Below, piece after piece: positions 1 to 7,102 of a stretch of DNA of 12,101 bases; position 1 is the stretch's first letter, and each line of letters starts with the position of its first letter. The translations under genes and the position numbers were made by a program. Below the pieces are notes generated by a model. It was not told where the DNA came from. It saw nothing but the letters and a program-made list of their open reading frames with translations, and did no database searches. This stretch comes from an uncultured Clostridia bacterium (GTDB taxonomy: Bacteria > Bacillota > Clostridia > Christensenellales > CAG-917): contig CAMWIB010000021.1 in assembly GCA_947174215.1 (NCBI GenBank), forward strand, positions 1 through 12,101, written 5' to 3'.

Positions 1-1088
1 CATTACTTGCAAGCTCGTGCCAGTGTCTTGACACAACAAGCTCGGAGCCGTCAATATCCCAATAGAAAATCTTTCCGCAATTTACGTCGTGATTATTCTT
101 ATTCAAAACGCCCTGCTGGTCGCCGCATATCGAACAAGATTCCTTTTTCAAGCATGTAGCCGCGTTATAGTTATGCTCTTCGTGAATCAAAAGCTCGTGC
201 TTACCCTGATTCTCGCTTGTAAGTATAAACTTAGGTACGCTTTCGGAGTTATCGACTATATCCGCTTCAAGCACCGTGTCGTAGAACTTTGTTGGCAACA
301 TAATCTCAACACCGTCGGCGATGGTGTTGGGAGTAATGATTTTGCTAATAGCAAAGTTGGACGGCGTGCTGTTGTCGAAATCGAAGAACATATTCTCCAT
401 CGTCATACCGTTGCCAAGCGCAATATCGAAGGTGGACATGTCTATCTCGGTAAGACCGTAGCAGTTGTGGAACATCTTATCCATCTGCTTTACATTTGCG
501 GTCGTGAAGTTATTGCTTATCCTTATACTCGCGTCCGCACCCTTGCCGAATGCGCCAGTCAAGCCCACGCATCCGAAGAACATACCTTCCATATCCGTTA
601 CGTTCGCGGTGTTGAAGCTTGACAAATCGAGGCTTTCAAGCATTGCGCAGTTGAGGAACATATTTCCCATATCTTGTACGAGGGAGGTATCCAAGCCGGT
701 GAAGTCAATTTCTCTCAGATAGTAGCAGCCCGCAAACCAGTATGACAGCGACACAGGCACTACGTTGCCCTTGAAGGAAACCTTTTGGATAGATTCCAGA
801 TGCTCCTCCCAAGGCACGGGAGCTACGTCCGTGTCGAACCTACTGCCGTTATCCGCTTGAAACGAGCCTTCGTCCACACAGCCCGCCGAAGATATATCGC
901 CGGATGAATCTGAAACGATAAACTCGCCGCTATGCGTAATTCCCCAGAATATACGCACGGATGGAGTGCTGTCTGCGTGTGCAACCTGCCCGTTTTGAGC
1001 AAGCCCTACCGCGCAAACCACCAACAGCAACGCAATAAGCACTGCCGCCAGTATTGCAATACAATTTTTCCTTATTTTCAAAAGCATA
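1..1088 (-). CDS. Secreted BspA-like (DUF285) surface protein, C-terminus cut by window edge
   Basis: The frame is open from an ATG at 1086-1088 to the left edge, giving 362 visible residues. AAAGGA lies 8 nt before the ATG. Residues 1-39 look like a signal peptide: basic start MLLKIRK, hydrophobic stretch about 9-30, possible cleavage after VAHA. Residues about 115-235 carry degenerate repeats of the DUF285 type, with units such as MGNMFLNC, LDLSSFNTANVTDMEGMF and MDKMFHNCYGLTEIDMSTF. A Cys/His-rich segment follows (about 302-337: H302, C312, C318, C321, C337), a module also present in the LRR lipoprotein at 4255-6915. The family is extracellular and often linked to adhesion or protein binding; no catalytic role is visible. 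The role as a surface-exposed binding protein is inferred. The real C-terminus and any wall anchor lie outside the window. Confidence 0.85.
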
Positions 1089-1161
1089 AGCAACGTCCTT
1101 TGCCTCTATTATGTTATAATAATAGAACATAGTTCTTATTCTATAAAATATAGTATACACC

Positions 1162-1192
1162 ATAATAGCATACACACCCGTGTATATGTCAA
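1162..1192 (-). promoter_or_regulatory. Possible sigma-A type promoter of the BspA-like gene, with a dyad in its spacer
   Basis: On the minus strand TTGACA (1192-1187) is a perfect -35. TATTAT (1167-1162) is a fair -10, but the 19-nt spacer is longer than ideal. The spacer contains a perfect dyad, ATACAC-4-GTGTAT (1170-1185), which would suit a repressor. The leader downstream (1106-1132) has two overlapping AT-rich dyads, TCTATTAT/ATAATAGA and TATGTT/AACATA. The promoter call is weak because of the spacing. Confidence 0.35.
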
Positions 1193-1377
1193 GAGCATAT
1201 CGACTAAAACACAGAAAAACTAAAATTTTCCAGCAAAAATAACCCAGTAGAACGCACGTTACGACGGTTTTTGATATTTTTCGGTACGCACATACCCAAT
1301 TAGATTGCCATTAAACTCACATACCGCATAAATTATGACAAAAAGCGCACGCAGTGTACTCATCACTTCCCGTTCCC

Positions 1378-1502
1378 CGTCATTGCGCGGAGCGTAGCGA
1401 CAAAGCAATCCAGAATAAAACCCGATGCCAATCTCAAAATCATAGCCAACCATCTATCACTTTGCACTGTCTGGATTGCTTCGCTTTCGCTCGCAATGAC
1501 GA
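1378..1502. repeat. Palindromic intergenic repeat, copy 1
   Basis: Two arms face each other. The left arm (1378-1414) begins CGTCATTGCG and ends AAGCAATCCAGA. The right arm (1470-1502) is its imperfect reverse complement, beginning TCTGGATTGCTTCGC and ending CGCAATGACGA. About 55 nt of unrelated sequence lie between them. A second copy at 3961-4057 has the same termini in the opposite orientation. The right arm here is a perfect 33-bp reverse complement of that copy's left arm. The layout resembles the small REP/MITE-like palindromes with CATTGCGAG and GCAATCC motifs seen between genes in many bacteria (from memory). No coding capacity is visible. Confidence 0.85.
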
Positions 1503-1584
1503 GCAGTGAATAAAATTCGCCGCACTTCTTCACTATTCACTATTACTTATTACCTCAAATCGGCAAATCGCGCAACCTTGCTTT

Positions 1585-1617
1585 GTGAAGAGTGAAGAGT
1601 GAAGAGTGAAGAGTGAA
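1585..1617. repeat. Tandem repeat of a 7-bp GTGAAGA unit
   Basis: The heptamer GTGAAGA is repeated about 4.7 times, ending in GTGAAAAA. A related, inverted pattern (CTTCACTATTCACTATT) lies about 40-60 bp to the left, so the two can base-pair. It sits just beyond the tRNA terminator. Copy number may vary by slippage. No function is evident. Confidence 0.85.
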
Positions 1618-1622
1618 AAAGT

Positions 1623-1658
1623 AAAATCGACAAATCACTTATGTGATTTGTCGATTTT
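1623..1658 (-). terminator. Rho-independent terminator of tRNA-Pro
   Basis: A perfect 16-bp inverted repeat (1623-1638 and 1643-1658) with a 4-nt loop. On the minus strand it starts at the last base of the tRNA CCA end and is followed by TTTT within the stem and a further T-run (ACTTTTTCAC). The lack of any gap means the terminator stem shares the final A of the tRNA. Confidence 0.85.
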
Positions 1659-1734
1659 GGTCTGGGTGAGAAGACTTGAACTTCCGGCCTCATGAACCCC
1701 ATTCATGCACGCTACCAAACTGCGCTACACCCAG
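1658..1734 (-). tRNA. tRNA-Pro (anticodon GGG), CCA encoded
   Basis: A 77-nt cloverleaf read on the minus strand. Acceptor arms CTGGGTG/CACCCAG pair fully. The D-arm is GCGC/GCGT with GGTA in the loop. Anticodon stem CATGA/TCATG encloses loop ATGGGGT, with anticodon GGG at 1700-1698. The T-arm is GGAAG TTCAAGT CTTCT, then discriminator A and an encoded CCA (1660-1658). It reads the proline codons CCC and CCU. It stands alone, with its own promoter and terminator, and no other tRNA is nearby. Confidence 0.96.
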
Positions 1735-1745
1735 ATACTTGTTAC

Positions 1746-1774
1746 ATTATAATAAATTTGCGCGGCAAACTCAA
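1746..1774 (-). promoter_or_regulatory. Promoter of tRNA-Pro
   Basis: On the minus strand TTGAGT (1774-1769), a 17-nt spacer and a perfect TATAAT (1751-1746). Transcription would start about 5 nt before the mature tRNA 5' end, so little leader would be trimmed by RNase P. Confidence 0.7.
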
Positions 1775-1953
1775 CAAAAATCAATCAAAATTTTTTTATT
1801 TTTTATATTTTGATTTTTACACTGCAAAAAACTATGCGGCTTCCCTACGGCGAAAAGAACGTTTTTAGCGTACTGCCTGCAAATTTTATTCGGTTAGATT
1901 TACGGTTTTCAAAGTAATAAGCAACTATCGTAAAACTTAGCAGTGCAATTTGA

Positions 1954-1982
1954 TTGCCAATTTTTATATTGCAATGTATCAT
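1954..1982 (+). promoter_or_regulatory. Likely promoter of the InlB-repeat lipoprotein gene
   Basis: TTGCCA (1954-1959), a 17-nt spacer and TATCAT (1977-1982), five of six matches each to the sigma-A consensus. This gives a leader of about 60 nt. A second -10-like hexamer, TATACT (1999-2004), lacks a well-placed -35. Confidence 0.5.
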
Positions 1983-2007
1983 TATATAAATTTATTCTTA
2001 TACTATT

Positions 2008-2020
2008 GCGCACGGTGCGC
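2008..2020. promoter_or_regulatory. Perfect dyad GCGCACgGTGCGC in the leader of the lipoprotein gene
   Basis: Two 6-bp arms around one central base, 30 nt before the start codon and just downstream of the predicted promoter. The loop is too small for a stable RNA hairpin, so it is more like a DNA site for a dimeric repressor. No known regulator motif is recognised. Confidence 0.4.
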
Positions 2021-2050
2021 TATCTATTTTGAATAAAACGGAGGTATGAA

Positions 2051-3940
2051 ATGAAAAAGCTCAGCGTTGTACTCCTGCTTGTGCTGACAATCGCACTCAC
2101 GGCCTGCCTTGTAGCTTGCGACAAGAATCAACACAACAACGACAATACGCCCACGACCTTATCCGTAACCTTTGAATACGGCGACGGCACGGCAACCACT
2201 CAGCACGTCACGTACGGCGGCACGGTTCAAAAGCCGCAAGACCCCACGAAGGAAAACAATAAATTTGTAGGTTGGTATCTTGCAGGCGAGGAATTTGATT
2301 TCTCCACCGCCCTCACGTCGGATATCAGACTTGCGGCAAAATGGGAAGCCCTTCCCGCAACGCTCACCGTTACGTTCAAGTCGGAAGGCGAAGAGGACAA
2401 CCCAGTCGTCGTTAATCGAAACGACAAAGCTTCCCGCCCCACAAATCCGAAGCGCGACGGCTACTTCTTTGACGGCTGGTACGCAGGAAACGACAAGTAC
2501 GACTTTTCCAAGCCCGTCACGGAAGACGTCACGGTAACCGCAAAGTGGCTCACCCGCGAACAGATAAACGAAACGCTTTCTTCCGCTTTCCAAAAGAACT
2601 ACTCAAACTACACCTCGGTGCGCAAGGTTGAAGAGTACTATGAGGGTGAAACGTATTCCTACACTATCACGTACAAGCGTACGGATTCTACCGCTACGTT
2701 CGTGCAGGTGCAGGAAGACCTCGCCAATATGGAAACGATAATACCCTTTGACAGCAACGGCAATCCTGTGATTGTTTACTATCTCGACGCTCTCAATAAC
2801 AAATGGGAAAAGAGTCAGAACAACAGCTTTGGCAGTTATCTGATTCCGCTCAATTTCGACGCCATAGAACCCGACTATTTCGAATACGAGGAAGGCAGAT
2901 ACTTCGTTTTGAACGACTGCGCGCAATACGTTGAATATGCGCTGTTTGGCACTATGCAAGACTTCTTCGGCTTGTATCTTGAAATTGAGAACGGACAAAT
3001 CGTAAAGATTGGCGGCGGATGCTATTCTTTTGAGGGCGAGTTTACGCAGACCATCGAAGAGGTCGGTACGACTCAAATCACGCTCCCCGAACTGCCCGCT
3101 CTCGACGTCAAGGTTACGGCAAAGGACGAAGAAAGAACGGAAGGCAGAGAAATTGAGCTTTCTATGATACTCTCTATGTTTACGATAACCGTGGACGGCA
3201 GAACGATTGAGGTGAAGGAGAATATGCTCAACCTCGGAAGTCTTAGTCTCAAAAAACCTGCGGTTGGCGAATATCCGATAACCTGCACGTACACTATCAA
3301 AAACGGCGAAAGCTACGCAAAAACGGCAACGCTTACGGTTGTGCCTGCCGTAGAGTCCGACCTCACTCTCGCCGAGATATTCGAGCGCGACTACTCCAAT
3401 ATGACAATCAAATACAACGGCAACGATTATTTGATGAACTACGGCTTTATGATATACTGGGTTGCAAGCACGAATCATTTCTACGGAGTTTTTGAAGAAG
3501 GCGAATTCAGGCTTGTAAGATACAATTCCAATGCTCAGACCATAGCCAATGCAAGTTGGCAACGTATGCCGCGTATGGACTTATTCCTCGCACTCAATCC
3601 CGACTTGTTCGTACAGGACGAAGAGGATAAGAGCGTATACGTGCTTGACAGCAGTATGAATTTGGATAAAGACACCTTAGCGCTGCTTAGCGCAATCTTC
3701 AAGCAAAATGAAGCTACGGCGAACTCCTCGGCGGTAATAGACGATGACCACGGCTTCTTTATAAAGCTGACTGTCAACGACAACTACATCGCACAGATTG
3801 AAATGACCTACTACGCAAAAGCAAGCGCAAGTGCAAAGGCAACCGAAAAGACCTGCACGTATGAAATTTGCGAAATCGGAACGACCGCAGAGATTGAACC
3901 AAGCGAGGAAATCCTTCAAAAACTCTATCCGCAGAATTGA
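2051..3940 (+). CDS. Lipoprotein with two InlB B-repeat (Listeria-Bacteroides) domains
   Basis: 629 residues. The start is fixed by GGAGGT (2040-2045), 5 nt before the ATG. The lipoprotein signal is KK at 2-3, a hydrophobic core, then LVAC with Cys23 as the likely lipidated residue (LTAC/Cys19 is an alternative). Two beta-grasp repeats of the InlB B/Flg_new family follow at about 37-98 and 104-166. Each ends in the hallmark pattern KFVGWY...FDFSTALTSDIRLAAKW or FFDGWY...YDFSKPVTEDVTVTAKW. A region at about 360-435 looks like an Ig-like beta domain (DGRTIEVKENM, GEYPITCTYTIKNG). The remaining C-terminal part, rich in acidic and aromatic residues, is not recognised. It should be membrane-anchored on the outer face; these repeats usually serve as stalks or interaction modules, so a binding or sensing role is inferred. 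It is monocistronic and convergent with the LRR lipoprotein. Confidence 0.9.
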   Translation: MKKLSVVLLLVLTIALTACLVACDKNQHNNDNTPTTLSVTFEYGDGTATTQHVTYGGTVQKPQDPTKENNKFVGWYLAGEEFDFSTALTSDIRLAAKWEALPATLTVTFKSEGEEDNPVVVNRNDKASRPTNPKRDGYFFDGWYAGNDKYDFSKPVTEDVTVTAKWLTREQINETLSSAFQKNYSNYTSVRKVEEYYEGETYSYTITYKRTDSTATFVQVQEDLANMETIIPFDSNGNPVIVYYLDALNNKWEKSQNNSFGSYLIPLNFDAIEPDYFEYEEGRYFVLNDCAQYVEYALFGTMQDFFGLYLEIENGQIVKIGGGCYSFEGEFTQTIEEVGTTQITLPELPALDVKVTAKDEERTEGREIELSMILSMFTITVDGRTIEVKENMLNLGSLSLKKPAVGEYPITCTYTIKNGESYAKTATLTVVPAVESDLTLAEIFERDYSNMTIKYNGNDYLMNYGFMIYWVASTNHFYGVFEEGEFRLVRYNSNAQTIANASWQRMPRMDLFLALNPDLFVQDEEDKSVYVLDSSMNLDKDTLALLSAIFKQNEATANSSAVIDDDHGFFIKLTVNDNYIAQIEMTYYAKASASAKATEKTCTYEICEIGTTAEIEPSEEILQKLYPQN

Positions 3941-3960
3941 GTAACGCGCTAATCGCTTTA

Positions 3961-4057
3961 TCGTCATTGCGAGCGAAAGCGAAGCAATCCAGAACTAACA
4001 TTTGAATATGCTATATGGTCTGGATTGCCGCGGTCGCAATACTCCCTCGCAATGACG
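3961..4057. repeat. Palindromic intergenic repeat, copy 2 (inverted relative to copy 1)
   Basis: The left arm (3961-3993) is a perfect 33-bp reverse complement of the right arm of copy 1 (1470-1502). The right arm starts TCTGGATTGCCGCGG at 4019 and ends CGCAATGACG at 4057. The central segment is only about 25 nt and unrelated to that of copy 1. The outer flank GGGGAA after 4057 also matches, inverted, the TTCCCC before copy 1. The element begins 21 bp after the stop codon of the InlB-repeat gene and may add a hairpin to its 3' untranslated region. Confidence 0.85.
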
Positions 4058-4135
4058 GGGAATCGTTGCTACGCGCAACGACGGATTATAATATATTCAA
4101 AGACGAGAGTATCACAATTATGTAACAATAAATAT

Positions 4136-4168
4136 AAGAAGCAAGGAATAAATTATCCTTGCTTCTTT
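4136..4168. terminator. Probable bidirectional terminator for the two convergent lipoprotein genes
   Basis: A 12-bp perfect stem (4136-4147 with 4156-4167) and 8-nt loop. On the plus strand it is followed by TTTCATTTTAT. On the minus strand it is followed by ATATTTATT. It lies about 195 nt after the plus gene stop and about 90 nt after the minus gene stop, so it can serve both. Confidence 0.7.
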
Positions 4169-4254
4169 CATTTTATACGCCATAAGCCGTCGGTTTTTTG
4201 TTTACTAGTAAAAATCAATCATCTAACGCGGTAAACTCAATTATCATTATCCGC

Positions 4255-6915
4255 TCATTCGTTAGCGTTTCCCCCGCCGCTGTTTTGGGTGTCATCTACA
4301 ACTTCCTTAGTCCACAAATAAGTATAACAAATCGTGCCTTGCTTCAACAGTTTTGCGACGGCTTCCGTGTTGGAAACAACATTTACCGAGAGGGCTTCCG
4401 AACCCTCTTCATCGGAATGATAATAACTGGTCCTCGTCCAACCCTTTGCATCCTCAAATATGACATTCTTCAAGCTCGTACAATCATCAAATGCGCTTCT
4501 GTCAATTCTGACTACACTTGCGGGAATGACCATATATTTAAGGCTTTCGCATCTATCAAATGCACTCACGCCGATTTCCGTAACGTCACCGAGCAACGTC
4601 ACCTTTTCAAGACTCGGACAGTAGTAAAACATGGAATTTGGAACTACGGTCACGCCTCTGCCGACAATAGCCTTTTTAAGACCGGTGCAACATCTAAGTG
4701 CGCTAACACCGATTTCCGTCACACTGTCAGGGATATATATTTCCGTAAGGTTATCGCACTGAGCGAACGCATTGCTACCAATTCTTGTAACGCCGTCGAA
4801 AATGACGATGTTTTTAAGATTCGTACAACCATTAAACGTATAGTCCGGAATTTCCGTTACATTCTTGCTGAGTGTAACACTTTCAAGCGAAGCACAGCTA
4901 TCAAAAACACGATTTGCCATGTACGTCACGCTGTCGGGAATGACAACGCTTTTAAGGCTTGTGCAATTTTGGAATACGCCAGTGTATAAGCCCTTAATTC
5001 CATCACCGATACTTACGTCCACAAGACTTGTACAACCGTAAAAAGCATATGAGCAAATATCCTTTACTACTCCTGCGATTTCCACGCTTTCAAGGCTTGT
5101 ACAATTCTGGAACGCATAGTTGTCAATTCCACCCGAACTATAAATCTTAGCAGAGCGCAGATTTGTACACGCTCCAAAGGCATATGGTCCTATAACCCAA
5201 ACCTCGCTTGGCACAACCACACTTGTAATGCGAGCATTCTTATAAAACGCATACTTATGTATCGAATATTTATTGCCTTCGAAATAGGACGGCAAAGTTA
5301 TATCCGTTGCTTCGCCGCTATATCCCACAAGACAATACCTGTTTCCATCATTTGCAAATACGAATCCGTCTGCCGTTGTGATAAATACACTGTCATCATC
5401 AGTGCTTGTGTATACGTGAAGCGCATAATACGCCACGGCGCCGTGAGTAGAGGTTCCTGCCACTATATCCAAATCGGAGTAGTTGTACACCTCTTTGAGC
5501 ATATAGCAATTTGCAAATGCCCCATTGCCTATCGACGTTACGCTTGACGGAATGGTTATACTTTCAAGCTCTTCACGATATTGGAATGCAAAAGCCGCAA
5601 TTGTTGTTACACTTCCGTCATCGGGAATAACACTCATATTCGTGCCGTGAAGCAAGGTCTTACTCTCCGTTTCGATAAGGCAGTTGTTCGCGCTATGATA
5701 TATTGGATTTCCCTCCTCAACAACGATTGTTTCAAGATTCTTACAACCTGCCATTATATAGTTACCTATTGTCGTTACAGTTTTGGGAATTGTGATATTT
5801 TTTAATCCCGACAATCTAAAAGCGCTATCTCCAATCTTTTCAACGCTGTTAGGTATAACTACGCTTTCAAGATTTTTGCAGTTCACAAACGCATATCTTC
5901 CAAGAACCTTTACTCCCTCTTCTATGACAACAACTTTAAGATTGTTGAATCCCACCAATATGCTGTCTTTTATCTGCGCAACAGGAAGCCCGTTATAAAC
6001 GCCCGGAATAACAATGGACGTAATCTTATCCCTATTGCCAGTGTTGCCACGTCGTACCGTGTAATACGTTCCGTCACTTGAAAGACTGAACTCCAAGCAT
6101 TCGCTCGGCTCGGTTTCATTGCAGTGCGTGCATTTACCGCTCACGTAGTTGTGTCCAATCTTTTCAAGCACTTCGGACTTGGCAACGCCGCACTCGGTGC
6201 AGGTATAGAGTGCCATTCCGTCCTTATAGCATAATGGCTGAATGAGAGTTACTCCGCCGTCGAATGTGTGTCCCTTAGCTTCTACAAAATCGTAGTCCTT
6301 ATCGTCGCACTTGGAGCAAACGCGCGTATTGTAGCCTATCGAAGTACAGGTGGGAGCAACGCCGACCGTCCACTTCCCATACGTATGCTCGCATACAACC
6401 TTGCCCATATTTACAGTCTTACCGTTTGTCAAGAGGATAATCAGCTCGCCGTTATTGTTGACCTGTATGCCCAAAACACTCACGTCCGCACTACTGCCTG
6501 TACCGCTCACCGTCGCAGTAAACTCCTCGCGCGAACCGGCGTAGCCAAGCTCCGTCGCCTTTGCGTACGCCGTTTCGACGGAGATTCCAATCTTATCGCC
6601 GACGCTCGGCTTCTCCGTGTTCGGCTTGGTTACGCTCGGCTTTTCCGCGTTTGGAAGATTGGTATTCGGCTTCTCGACGCTCGGAATATTTGGAGTGTTT
6701 GGATTAGGAATATTCGTGTTTGGATTCTCTACGCTTGGCGTACTCGGCTTAGTATTTACGCCTTCGTCCAAGTTGGGATTATCCGTAATGCTATTGTCAA
6801 TATTTGCGCCACCGCCGTCACCTGCCGAGCCGCTCTCGCCGCAAGCGACAAGCCCGATAGCGCACGCTATTATCATAATCAATGTAAGCAAAATGAATAA
6901 AGCGTTCTTCTTCAT
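4255..6915 (-). CDS. BspA-type leucine-rich repeat (LRR_5) lipoprotein
   Basis: 886 residues from the ATG at 6913-6915, chosen because AAGGAG lies 6 nt upstream and the product begins with a lipoprotein signal (MKKNALFILL, lipobox LVAC, Cys25). A start 27 codons further upstream lacks both. Residues about 26-108 are a Gly/Ser then Asn/Pro-rich stalk with repeated KPNT, NPNT, EKPSV units. About 110-172 is a small domain (ETAYAKATELGY, ELIILLTNGKTVNMG). About 175-272 is Cys-rich with three C-x2-C pairs (C200/C203, C239/C242, C262/C265) and HTY/HTF/HNY motifs. From about 305 to 822 run some 17 repeats of about 23 residues of the LRR_5 type (for example VTRIGSNAFAQCDNLTEIYIPDS). A short acidic, Gly/Asn tail follows. 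It is exposed outside the cell; related proteins bind host or bacterial ligands, and such a role here is inferred. No catalytic motif is seen. Confidence 0.9.
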   Translation of the reverse strand: MKKNALFILLTLIMIIACAIGLVACGESGSAGDGGGANIDNSITDNPNLDEGVNTKPSTPSVENPNTNIPNPNTPNIPSVEKPNTNLPNAEKPSVTKPNTEKPSVGDKIGISVETAYAKATELGYAGSREEFTATVSGTGSSADVSVLGIQVNNNGELIILLTNGKTVNMGKVVCEHTYGKWTVGVAPTCTSIGYNTRVCSKCDDKDYDFVEAKGHTFDGGVTLIQPLCYKDGMALYTCTECGVAKSEVLEKIGHNYVSGKCTHCNETEPSECLEFSLSSDGTYYTVRRGNTGNRDKITSIVIPGVYNGLPVAQIKDSILVGFNNLKVVVIEEGVKVLGRYAFVNCKNLESVVIPNSVEKIGDSAFRLSGLKNITIPKTVTTIGNYIMAGCKNLETIVVEEGNPIYHSANNCLIETESKTLLHGTNMSVIPDDGSVTTIAAFAFQYREELESITIPSSVTSIGNGAFANCYMLKEVYNYSDLDIVAGTSTHGAVAYYALHVYTSTDDDSVFITTADGFVFANDGNRYCLVGYSGEATDITLPSYFEGNKYSIHKYAFYKNARITSVVVPSEVWVIGPYAFGACTNLRSAKIYSSGGIDNYAFQNCTSLESVEIAGVVKDICSYAFYGCTSLVDVSIGDGIKGLYTGVFQNCTSLKSVVIPDSVTYMANRVFDSCASLESVTLSKNVTEIPDYTFNGCTNLKNIVIFDGVTRIGSNAFAQCDNLTEIYIPDSVTEIGVSALRCCTGLKKAIVGRGVTVVPNSMFYYCPSLEKVTLLGDVTEIGVSAFDRCESLKYMVIPASVVRIDRSAFDDCTSLKNVIFEDAKGWTRTSYYHSDEEGSEALSVNVVSNTEAVAKLLKQGTICYTYLWTKEVVDDTQNSGGGNANE

Positions 6916-7031
6916 ATCGCACTCCTTCCCCGCACTCAACTTGGCTCGCTTACGAATATCGCGCCCGTTATATCGCGCAGGATATATCAAAATCACAAAT
7001 TACTTCTTCGCGCATAGCCGTCACTTCGTAC

Positions 7032-7093
7032 GTATGCGCGCACATACTTCTACAACCTAATTATATGTTACTATCACTATACAATATTTGCAA
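7032..7093 (-). promoter_or_regulatory. Possible promoter and dyad of the LRR lipoprotein gene
   Basis: On the minus strand a perfect TATAAT (7065-7060) has no good -35. An alternative is TTGCAA (7093-7088), 17 nt, TAACAT (7070-7065). Downstream lies GTATG-6-CATAC (7032-7047) around a GCGCGC core, a near-palindrome that could bind a regulator. The resulting leader would be about 140 nt. Confidence 0.3.
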
Positions 7094-7102
7094 TCGAATT
7101 TT

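Larger units (their letters stand above)
1089..1657. other. Gene-free region left of the tRNA, mostly repeats
   Basis: No credible gene is seen. Contents in order are the leader and promoter of the BspA-like gene (to 1192), an AT-rich stretch (1193-1377) with no recognised signal, a palindromic intergenic repeat (1378-1502), a CACTATT-rich stretch (about 1526-1552), the GTGAAGA tandem repeat (1585-1617) and the tRNA terminator (1623-1658). A 64-codon minus-strand frame across 1259-1453 runs through the palindromic repeat and has no ribosome binding site worth naming. Confidence 0.7.
1735..2050. other. Intergenic region between divergent tRNA-Pro and the InlB-repeat lipoprotein gene
   Basis: It holds the tRNA promoter (1746-1774), an AT-rich inverted repeat AATCAAAAT/ATTTTGATT (1783-1791 and 1807-1815) around a T-rich core, and on the right the lipoprotein promoter, dyad and ribosome binding site. 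No gene is seen. Confidence 0.6.
3941..4254. other. Convergent intergenic region: repeat copy 2 and shared terminator
   Basis: Both flanking genes end here. It contains the palindromic repeat (3961-4057), a short hairpin TCGTTGC/GCAACGA (4063-4069 and 4075-4081) and a terminator hairpin (4136-4168). The 69-codon plus-strand frame at 4025-4234 translates through the repeat and terminator and is not credible. The last ~85 bp before the LRR stop show nothing further. Confidence 0.7.

Noticed and set aside
89..622. Plus-strand open frame of 177 codons at the left edge
   Set aside because: Antisense to the BspA-like gene, whose minus-strand frame shows a signal peptide and DUF285 repeats. The plus-strand product has no recognisable feature.
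1259..1453. Minus-strand open frame of 64 codons between the BspA-like gene and the tRNA, possibly a gene remnant
   Set aside because: It runs through the palindromic repeat (giving a CRYAPRNDGER string) and has no ribosome binding site or family similarity.
1560..1660. Possible CRISPR-like array in the repeat-rich region near 1585
   Set aside because: The repeats are 7-bp tandem units without spacers, and the other repeat is a single perfect hairpin serving as a terminator.
2603..3562. Minus-strand open frame of 319 codons inside the InlB-repeat lipoprotein gene
   Set aside because: It lies antisense to a well-supported gene with signal peptide and domains, has no ribosome binding site, and its product looks like no family.
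4198..4989. Plus-strand open frame of 263 codons overlapping the LRR lipoprotein gene
   Set aside because: It mirrors the periodic LRR codons on the other strand (repeated NxxFKxxTxxK-like pattern), which explains its length. No start signal or family match.
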